Source of the DNA: Halomonas sp. CUBES01
GTDB lineage: Bacteria > Pseudomonadota > Gammaproteobacteria > Pseudomonadales > Halomonadaceae
Direction: 5' to 3'
NCBI RefSeq assembly: GCF_020991005.1
Contig: NZ_JAJLLW010000003.1
Span: 186,001-250,000 of the forward strand
Length of the DNA: 64,000 nucleotides
The notes below the pieces were generated by a model, which saw only the letters and a list, made by a program, of their open reading frames with translations, had not been told where the DNA came from and did no database searches. The stretch's first letter is position 1. Each line of letters starts with the position of its first letter. This document shows positions 55,222 through 64,000 of this stretch, one piece after another. Both the position numbers and the translations under genes were made by a program.

Positions 55222-56025
55222 ATGAGTCAGCCCTGGGTGCCGTTTGATGACCGTGGGCTTTCCTATGGTGACGGTGTTTTTGAAACGATCCTGCTGTGCC
55301 AAGGCCGGCCGATGCTCTGGGCGCTTCACGTCAAGCGGCTTCTCGAAGGCTGCCGGCGGTTGGCGATTGATCCGCCCGATGAGTCGGCCCTCGCCGCGAC
55401 CTGGCAGGCGCCCCCTGGTGGCGAGTGGGAAGTGCTCAAGATCATCGTCACCCGGGGTAGCGGCGGTCGCGGCTATGCGGTGCCCGAGGTGGCGACGCCA
55501 CGGCTCATGAGCCGCCGCGTTCCGTTTCAGCCCGACCCTTCGGCATGGCGCCAGGGGGTCGGCGTGCGTATCTGTTCGCTGCGCCTGGCCCGGCAACCCT
55601 GTCTTGCGGGAATCAAACACCTCAACCGTCTTGAAAACGTGCTGGCTCGCCAGGAATGGCAAACGCCTGCTTACCGGGAAGGTCTGCTGGCTGATAGTCA
55701 TGACATGGTCGTGGAAGCCACCAGCATGAACCTGTTTTGGCAGCAGGAAGGGCGACTCATGACGCCGGCCTTGGATCAGTGTGGTGTGGCGGGTACGCTG
55801 CGTGCTGGCTTGATTGAGGCGCAGCATGTGGTGCCTGCCCAGCTGGCACTGGATGAGCTGGCAGCGGTGAACAGGCTCTGGCTGGCGAATTCCGTCCAGG
55901 GCGTATGGCCCATCAGTGCGCTGTGGTCCTCCGAAGGTGCCTGTCTGCGCCGTTGGGAACCGCCGCAAGATGATCCCTTGCAAGCCGTGGCGCATCCGCT
56001 ACTGGGTTATCCAGCAACCCCTTAA
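55222..56025 (+). CDS. pabC: aminodeoxychorismate lyase PabC
   Basis: PabC forms p-aminobenzoate from aminodeoxychorismate for folate synthesis. The 267-residue fold-type IV PLP enzyme has the N-terminal DDRGLSYGDGVFET, the PLP lysine in AGIKHLNRLENVLAR, and EATSMNLFW and NSVQGVWPI near the C-terminus. ATG 55222 has AGGT just upstream. It lies between fabF and mltG, as in E. coli. Confidence 0.94.
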   Translation: MSQPWVPFDDRGLSYGDGVFETILLCQGRPMLWALHVKRLLEGCRRLAIDPPDESALAATWQAPPGGEWEVLKIIVTRGSGGRGYAVPEVATPRLMSRRVPFQPDPSAWRQGVGVRICSLRLARQPCLAGIKHLNRLENVLARQEWQTPAYREGLLADSHDMVVEATSMNLFWQQEGRLMTPALDQCGVAGTLRAGLIEAQHVVPAQLALDELAAVNRLWLANSVQGVWPISALWSSEGACLRRWEPPQDDPLQAVAHPLLGYPATP

Positions 56026-56049
56026 CGCATTGAATATCGAGGTCTCATA

Positions 56050-58713
<2,664 letters not shown>

Positions 58714-58750
58714 CGATGCGTCGGGTAACCCGATCGATTGACGAGGTGGT

Positions 58751-59086
58751 ATGGCAACGCAAAAAGCGCTTTCGCTCACGGTGCCGGATGTGCCCACGTT
58801 ACTGTCCGCCTACATGCCGTTTCTCGACCGCGGCGGCATGTTCATCCCCACGCGTGGCCGCTACGCATTAGGTCAAACGGTTTATTTACTGCTCACGCTG
58901 CCTGGTGAAAGCGAACGCCTTTCGCTGAGCGGCGACGTGATCTGGGTATCGCCCGACGGCGTTACCGGGCGCCGCATGCCCGGTATCGGCATCCATTTCA
59001 ATACCCAGGATTACATGGTACGCGACCGTATTGAAACGCTGCTGGCGGGACAGCTGGACAAGGCCGCCCCTTCCTTTACCCTTTAA
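58751..59086 (+). CDS. pilZ: PilZ domain protein
   Basis: The 111-residue single-domain protein resembles the PilZ protein needed for type IV pilus biogenesis in Pseudomonas, which binds the PilB/FimX system rather than c-di-GMP. It lacks a clear RxxxR plus D/NxSxxG pair, as that branch does, and has PYMPFLDRGGMFIPTRGRY-like text near residues 19-38 and GIGIHF near the end. GAGG precedes ATG 58751. The holB-pilZ-tatD order is as I recall from Pseudomonas. Confidence 0.88.
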   Translation: MATQKALSLTVPDVPTLLSAYMPFLDRGGMFIPTRGRYALGQTVYLLLTLPGESERLSLSGDVIWVSPDGVTGRRMPGIGIHFNTQDYMVRDRIETLLAGQLDKAAPSFTL

Positions 59087-59105
59087 CGCCCATCCTGAGA
59101 GCGAC

Positions 59106-59942
59106 ATGTTTGTAGATTCCCATTGCCACCTCGATCGCTTATCCGATGCTACCCACGATGGCAGCCTTGACGTGACCCTTGACGCGGCCCGCGCCGCCGG
59201 CGTCAACCAGTTTCTGGCCATTGCGGTGGCGCTCGCTGATATGCCCAAGCTTGCCGAGATTGCCCGGGCGCACGAGGACGTGGTGATTTCGGCCGGCCAG
59301 CATCCGCTGCACGACGCCCCTGAAGAACCCAGTGTCGACGCCATTCAGGAAGCCGCCGAGCAGTATGGGGCGGTGGCCATTGGCGAGACGGGCCTTGATT
59401 ACCATTATGCAGACCGGGTGCCGGCGGCGGTTCAGCACGAGCGTTTCAAGCGCCACCTGATGGCGGCCCGCGAGCTCGAACTACCCGTGGTCGTGCATAC
59501 CCGCGATGCCAAAGAAGATACGTTGGCATTGCTACGCGAGCACTGCGATCCGCAGGTCGGCGGGGTGCTCCACTGCTTTACCGAAGATATCGAGATGGCG
59601 CGTGAAGCCGTGCGACTGGGCTTCTATATTTCACTGTCGGGTATCGTCACCTTCAACAGTGCCGAGTCGCTGCGCGAACTGGCTCGCCAGCTGCCCCTCG
59701 ATCGACTGTTGATCGAAACCGACAGCCCTTATCTGGCGCCGGTGCCGCATCGCGGTAAACCCAATGAGCCCGCCTGGGTGGTCAAGGTCGCTGAATGCAT
59801 CGCCCAGACGCGGGGTATCAGCGTGGATGAGGTCGCCATGCAGACCACCGCCAATTTCTATCAGCTGTTCCGCGGCGCATTACCTGAGGCCCCTGACGCG
59901 GTCAAGCAGGCGCTGGCGGATGCGGGGCTGGTGACAAGCTAG
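59106..59942 (+). CDS. tatD: TatD family metal-dependent hydrolase
   Basis: TatD-family proteins are metal-dependent DNases/exonucleases. The 278-residue protein (YcfH-like by locus) has the HxH metal motif DSHCHLD (H6, H8), E in AIGETGLDYHY, VVHTRDA, GVLHCFTE and the late metal Asp in LIETDSPYLAPV. ATG 59106 is the family start; a longer frame overlaps pilZ. It is followed by a DUF1285 gene. Confidence 0.94.
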   Translation: MFVDSHCHLDRLSDATHDGSLDVTLDAARAAGVNQFLAIAVALADMPKLAEIARAHEDVVISAGQHPLHDAPEEPSVDAIQEAAEQYGAVAIGETGLDYHYADRVPAAVQHERFKRHLMAARELELPVVVHTRDAKEDTLALLREHCDPQVGGVLHCFTEDIEMAREAVRLGFYISLSGIVTFNSAESLRELARQLPLDRLLIETDSPYLAPVPHRGKPNEPAWVVKVAECIAQTRGISVDEVAMQTTANFYQLFRGALPEAPDAVKQALADAGLVTS

Positions 59943-59961
59943 GCGAGGGCGAGGTAACTCC

Positions 59962-60537
59962 ATGAACATAGACCGCTTGCTGGACTATCGGCAGGGTGCC
60001 TCCCGTATCCCGCCGCTTGACGACTGGCAGCCTGCGCTATCCGGCGACATGGATCTGCGCATTGATGCCCAGGGTGGCTGGTGGCACGAAGGGCAGCCGT
60101 TTGCCCGGGCAAGCGTCGCCCGGTTGCTGTCGTCACTGCTGCGCCGCGATGCCGACGGCTACTGCCTGGTGACGCCCGCAGAGCGTTGGCGCATCCAGGT
60201 GGACGATCGGCCCCTGGTCGCCGTGGAAGCCGATTTTTACGACGACGCCTGGTGGCTGACCACCCAGTTTGATGACGTGGTGCGGCTCGATGCTGACCAT
60301 CCGCTAAGCGTAAGCGAAACACCCCAGGGCGAGTGGGTGCCGGAAATCGCCGTGCGTTTCGGGCTGGCGGCCCGGTTGCATCGCCACGTCTACTATCAGC
60401 TTGCCGACGCGGCGTCGCCCCGCGACGCCGACGGCGGGCGCCAGGCGCTGAGTGTTTACAGCGCGGGCCACTGGTTTCCCCTTGGCTATCTCGACGCAGA
60501 CGAACCGGATGGGGCGACGCCCGGTGAGGCGCCGTGA
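59962..60537 (+). CDS. DUF1285 domain protein
   Basis: This 191-residue protein of the DUF1285 family, of unknown function, has the typical IPPLDDWQPALSGDMDLRI start, W-W-H-E-G-Q-P near residue 39, and VTPAERWRIQVDD. No signal peptide or membrane helix is seen. A gene of this family follows tatD in Pseudomonas as I recall. The end overlaps the helicase start by 4 bases, implying coupling. Confidence 0.85.
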   Translation: MNIDRLLDYRQGASRIPPLDDWQPALSGDMDLRIDAQGGWWHEGQPFARASVARLLSSLLRRDADGYCLVTPAERWRIQVDDRPLVAVEADFYDDAWWLTTQFDDVVRLDADHPLSVSETPQGEWVPEIAVRFGLAARLHRHVYYQLADAASPRDADGGRQALSVYSAGHWFPLGYLDADEPDGATPGEAP

Positions 60538-62720
60538 AGCTCACCGCTGAACAGCAGGCCGTGATTCACCACGCCCAGGGCCACGCCCGTGTGGCGGCGG
60601 TTGCCGGCGCCGGTAAAACCACGACCATGGCCGCCCGCGTCCTGCATCTGCTCGCCAGCGATGTACCTCCCAAGCGCATTCTGGTGTTGATGTTCAACCG
60701 CTCCGCCAAGGATGATTTCCAGCGCCGGCTGGCCTCCATGGCCCCGGTGGGCCAGTCGCTGCCCGACGTGCGCACTTTTCACTCCCTGGGGCACCGGCTG
60801 ACGCAAAGCCTGTGTCGCTGGGGGGTTCTGGAGAGCCGACGGCTGCTGTCGGCGGAGTGGCAGCTGGAGCGCCTGCTGCGCCAGGCCAGCCTCAACGTGC
60901 TCAGCGACGCCGTGGAACGCCGCGATACCGCGCTGGAGGGCGACCGGCTGGAGGCGTTGGCGCACTTCTGTGGTCTGGTCAAGGCCGAAATGCTTGCCCC
61001 CGAGTCGCTTTACCAGCGCCTCAATTACGACCCCGACACCGACTATTTTCCCGCCGCCTTCCACGAAGCCGAGCGCCTTCTGCAATATGAAGGCGTCATG
61101 ACCTACGCCGACCTGCTTTATAGACCGTTGCTGGCCCTCGAAGCCGACAGCGACTTGCGCCGCCGCGTGGAAGGCTTCCTGGATCATGTGATTATCGACG
61201 AATATCAGGACATCAATGCGGCTCAACAGCGTCTGCTGGCGGTGCTGGCCGGTCGCCGTGCCTCGGTCATGGCGGTCGGCGACGCCAACCAATGCATCTA
61301 CGAGTGGCGCGGCGCACGGCCGGATACCATGCTGGAGAACTTTACCGCCACCTTCGGTGAGGCCACCAATTATCCGCTCTCGACCACCTTTCGCCATGGC
61401 CACGCCCTGGCGCTGGCCGCCAACCATGCCATCGCGGCCAACCAGCGCCGACCCGACCAGCTGTGTCTGGCGGCGGCGGACAACCCGGATACGCGCCTGG
61501 TGGTGGGCCAGGGCGGACGGCATCTGCTGGACGCGATCATTGACTGGCAGGCCCAGGGCCGTGCGTTAAGCGACGTCAGTCTGTTGGTGCGTAGCTGGGC
61601 GTTGTCGGTGCCATTCCAATTGGCTCTGCTGCAGGCCGGTATTCCGTTTCGGCTGGCGCGGGAAGACCGGTTCGTCTTCCGCCTGCCGCTGGTGCAGGCA
61701 TTGGCGGGCTATCTGAAGCTCTCTCGCCGACCGGCATTGCTGCAGGACCCCGAGCAGTTGACCCTGTTGCTTGCCCAGCCGACGCCTTTCGTGGCCCGCG
61801 AGCGCCTGCAGCGCCTGGCCCAGCAGCTTGCCAGCCGCCAGGCATGGCCGGAAAGTCACGACCCGGTGATCAGCGACTTGAAACCCATCCAGCGCCGTAC
61901 GCTGAAAAAACGCTGGGCCTTGCTGTGCGAACTGCCACAGCTGAGCGCCTGGCCACCCGCCAAGCTGCTGCAGCACGTGGTCGACACCATCGAGGCCGAG
62001 AAAACCCTGAAGCGCGCCGCCGCGCGGCGTGATAAAGGCGAGGAGGACGTACGCCTGCTGGACGTTTTGATCGAGCAGGCGCAAAGCGTCGAAGACCCGG
62101 ATGCGTTCATCGAGTTGCTCGAGCGTCCCGTGGAAAACCAGGCGGCGGGGGTGTTGATCAGCACCGTCCATGGTGCAAAAGGGCTGGAATGGCCGTTTGT
62201 CGCCGTTGCAGGGGTCAACGAAGAAGATTTTCCTTATTACAGCCGCGACAACCCGCTCACTGACGACCGGCTTGAAGAGGAGCGGCGGCTGTTCTACGTG
62301 GCCATCACACGCTCGAAAGAGCAACTGCTGGTACTGCACGACGGCGGCTCGCATCGGCCCAGTCGCTTCATTGCCGAAAGCGCCTGGCAGGACAGCATGC
62401 AGGTGGCCGCGTCCCTGACCCACACCAATCCATCAGCCACCCAGGTGACGGTAACCGCACCGGCGCTGGTGCAACGCTACCTGACCCAGCTGGGGCGCGA
62501 CGATATCGTGCTGTCAGCCCCTGAGGTTCAAGAAGCCAGGGCGACGTATGCCGGGAGTGCTTTCTACCCAGGGCAGCGGCTGCATCATGCCGTGTTCGGT
62601 GAGGGCGAAGTGGCGACGGTGGAAGGCAACCCCAGTGATCCGGTCATCGACGTGCGCTTTGACCAGGCGGGCCGCCGACGGCTGATTGCCAGCCGTGCGC
62701 CCATCGAACGATTGGCCTGA
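60534..62720 (+). CDS. UvrD/Rep family superfamily 1 DNA helicase
   Basis: The 728-residue protein has SF1A helicase motifs: Walker A AVAGAGKTTT (about 22-31), motif Ia MFNRSAKDDF, motif II IIDEYQDIN (about 220-228), motif III GDANQCIYEWRGA, motif V STVHGAKGLEWP and motif VI FYVAITRSKEQL. The C-terminal part (PGQRLHHAVFGEGEV) looks like the UvrD/PcrA tail that contacts RNA polymerase. It is not UvrD or Rep proper by length or sequence, and its role is not established. GTG 60534 overlaps the DUF1285 stop. Confidence 0.9.
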   Translation: MKLTAEQQAVIHHAQGHARVAAVAGAGKTTTMAARVLHLLASDVPPKRILVLMFNRSAKDDFQRRLASMAPVGQSLPDVRTFHSLGHRLTQSLCRWGVLESRRLLSAEWQLERLLRQASLNVLSDAVERRDTALEGDRLEALAHFCGLVKAEMLAPESLYQRLNYDPDTDYFPAAFHEAERLLQYEGVMTYADLLYRPLLALEADSDLRRRVEGFLDHVIIDEYQDINAAQQRLLAVLAGRRASVMAVGDANQCIYEWRGARPDTMLENFTATFGEATNYPLSTTFRHGHALALAANHAIAANQRRPDQLCLAAADNPDTRLVVGQGGRHLLDAIIDWQAQGRALSDVSLLVRSWALSVPFQLALLQAGIPFRLAREDRFVFRLPLVQALAGYLKLSRRPALLQDPEQLTLLLAQPTPFVARERLQRLAQQLASRQAWPESHDPVISDLKPIQRRTLKKRWALLCELPQLSAWPPAKLLQHVVDTIEAEKTLKRAAARRDKGEEDVRLLDVLIEQAQSVEDPDAFIELLERPVENQAAGVLISTVHGAKGLEWPFVAVAGVNEEDFPYYSRDNPLTDDRLEEERRLFYVAITRSKEQLLVLHDGGSHRPSRFIAESAWQDSMQVAASLTHTNPSATQVTVTAPALVQRYLTQLGRDDIVLSAPEVQEARATYAGSAFYPGQRLHHAVFGEGEVATVEGNPSDPVIDVRFDQAGRRRLIASRAPIERLA

Positions 62721-62733
62721 GCACAACATAATC

Positions 62734-62761
62734 CCCCCGCGCCAGAAGGCAGGCGCGGGGG
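62734..62761. terminator. GC-rich stem-loop between the helicase gene and etfD
   Basis: CCCCCGCGCC (62734-62743) pairs with GGCGCGGGGG (62752-62761) around an 8-base loop. It lies between two convergent genes and probably ends both transcripts, but T tracts are poor on both sides. Confidence 0.6.
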
Positions 62762-62793
62762 CGGGCTGCAGACAGTGTTGCCTGACGTCGGGG

Positions 62794-64000
62794 CTACATG
62801 TTCGGGTAGTTCGGCCCGCCGCCGCCTTCCGGCGCTACCCAGGTAATGTTCTGGGCGGGGTCTTTGATGTCGCAGGTCTTGCAGTGGACGCAGTTCTGGA
62901 AGTTGATCTGAAAGCGCGGCTCACCCTTGTCGTCCTCGACCACTTCATACACTCCCGCCGGACAATAGCGCTGAGCGGGTTCTGCGTATTTGGGCAGGTT
63001 GTGGCGAATCGGCAGGTCGGGATCATCCAGGCGCAAGTGGCACGGCTGATCTTCCTCGTGGTTGGTGTTGGACAGGAACACCGACGACGGCTTGTCGAAG
63101 GATAGCTTGCCGTCGGGTTTGGGGTAGTCGATCCTGTCAAATTCGGCGGCGGGCCTGAGGGCGCCGTGATCGGTGGTCGTGTCATGGACGTTGGGCAGCT
63201 TGTTACCCAGCAGCTGGTTGGCAAAGTTGTATGCGCCGCCGCCCACGGTGCCGTATTTGTGGATGGCCGGCCCAAAGCTGGCGTTATCCTTAAGTTCTTG
63301 ATAGGCCCAGCTGGCTTCCCATTTGGCGGTGAAGCTAGCGAGTTCCTGAGCGCCTTCGTCGCCGCCTTTGAGTGCCTCGAACACGCTCTCGGCAGCCACC
63401 ATGCCCGACTTCATGGCCGTGTGCAGGCCCTTGATCTTGGCAAAGTTGAGCGTGCCGGCGTCGCAGCCAATCAGCAGGCCACCCGGGAAGGTCATTTTCG
63501 GCAGGCAGTTGAAGCCGCCTTTGGTGAGTGCCCGTGCCCCGTAGGCGACGCGCTTGCCGCCTTCGAGATACTGGCTGAGCACCGGATGATGCTTCATCCG
63601 CTGGAACTCGTCGAACGGCGAGAGCCATGGGTTCTGGTAGCTGAGATCCATGATCAGCCCGACCACCACCTGCTGGTTCTCAGCGTGGTAGAGAAACCAG
63701 CCGCCGTGGGTGTGTTTGTCCAGCGGCCAGCCCGACCCGTGCAGCACCACGCCGGGTTCGTGCTTGTCGGCGGGTACGTCCCACAGCTCTTTCAGGCCGA
63801 TGCCGTAGTGTTGCGGGTCGCGACCGGCGTCAAGCGAGAATTCCTCGATCAGATGCTTGCCAATGTGGCCGCGAGCGCCTTCGGCAAACAGGGTATATTT
63901 GGCGCGTAGCTCCATGCCCGGCATATGGCCGTCTTTGGGAGAGCCGTCAGCGGCAACGCCCATGTCGCCGATCAGGATGCCGCGCACAGCGCCGTCTTCA
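62794..64000 (-). CDS. electron transfer flavoprotein-ubiquinone oxidoreductase (partial, 5' end outside window)
   Basis: ETF-QO passes electrons from ETF to ubiquinone at the membrane. About 401 C-terminal codons are present and the frame is open to the window edge, so the FAD-binding N-terminus is missing. Visible are FAEGARGHIGKHLIEEF, GGFNCLPKMTFPGGLLIGCDAG (cited in part), and the 4Fe-4S cluster cysteines in YCPAGVYEV and QNCVHCKTCDIKDP, followed by TWVAPEGGGGPNYPNM. No downstream etfAB are in the window. Confidence 0.95.
   Translation of the reverse strand, partial: EDGAVRGILIGDMGVAADGSPKDGHMPGMELRAKYTLFAEGARGHIGKHLIEEFSLDAGRDPQHYGIGLKELWDVPADKHEPGVVLHGSGWPLDKHTHGGWFLYHAENQQVVVGLIMDLSYQNPWLSPFDEFQRMKHHPVLSQYLEGGKRVAYGARALTKGGFNCLPKMTFPGGLLIGCDAGTLNFAKIKGLHTAMKSGMVAAESVFEALKGGDEGAQELASFTAKWEASWAYQELKDNASFGPAIHKYGTVGGGAYNFANQLLGNKLPNVHDTTTDHGALRPAAEFDRIDYPKPDGKLSFDKPSSVFLSNTNHEEDQPCHLRLDDPDLPIRHNLPKYAEPAQRYCPAGVYEVVEDDKGEPRFQINFQNCVHCKTCDIKDPAQNITWVAPEGGGGPNYPNM

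Noticed and set aside
54007..55995. 662-codon open frame antisense to fabF and pabC
   Set aside because: Spans two well-supported genes on the other strand without motifs or initiation signals.

Overview
The window is a contiguous, gene-dense piece of a gammaproteobacterial chromosome of roughly 60% or more GC. I see no transposase, phage gene, tRNA or CRISPR array. Protein similarity to Pseudomonas-type homologues, acidic and Ala/Asp/Glu-rich disordered tails (most obvious in RNase E) and the gene order point to a moderately halophilic Oceanospirillales member, most likely Halomonas or a close relative in Halomonadaceae. That placement is my inference from recalled protein sequences; no search was run.

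Region 1 (1-4544): sspA-sspB on the + strand faces a - strand block of lpoA-yraN-gmhA/diaA-dolP. Region 2 (4655-22584): rsmI, the RNase P RNA gene rnpB and a near-complete division and cell wall (dcw) cluster rsmH-ftsL-ftsI-murE-murF-mraY-murD-ftsW-murG-murC-ddlB-ftsQ-ftsA-ftsZ. Most junctions are 4-base overlaps or very short gaps. mraZ is missing from its usual place, and ftsQ and ftsA are split by a 291-bp AT-rich gap. Region 3 (22591-29785): a large nested inverted repeat, then lpxC, dciA (- strand), a small signal-peptide ORF that I interpret as a SecM-like arrest leader, secA, argJ and a Nudix-ThiE fusion gene.

Region 4 (29907-31879, - strand): aguA-aguB, which convert agmatine to putrescine. 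Region 5 (32070-42216): lolC/lolF-lolD, a DUF2062 gene (- strand), comEC, msbA, lpxK, ycaR, kdsB, a low-molecular-weight phosphatase and murB; these mostly serve lipoprotein export and LPS or peptidoglycan precursor synthesis. Region 6 (42290-47846): rne (- strand) with a leader of about 565 nt, divergent from rluC and a HAD phosphatase. Region 7 (47880-59942): sppA, yceF/maf (- strand), yceD-rpmF-plsX-fabD-fabG-acpP-fabF-pabC-mltG-tmk-holB-pilZ-tatD, a classic fatty acid and replication run. Region 8 (59962-64000): a DUF1285 gene, a UvrD-family helicase, and the 3' part of the electron transfer flavoprotein-ubiquinone oxidoreductase gene, cut by the window edge.

Most of the content is conserved housekeeping. 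The observation I rate highest is the ORF at 24279-24644, immediately upstream of secA. It carries an export signal, is very Arg-rich, and ends with a segment that keeps F, R, G and P at exactly the spacing of the E. coli SecM arrest motif. Other points worth a second look are the 83-bp nested palindrome after ftsZ, a consensus promoter that would make the yceD mRNA almost leaderless, a frameshifted secreted-peptide remnant inside the rne leader, a perfect hairpin after plsX, and the ftsQ-ftsA gap.
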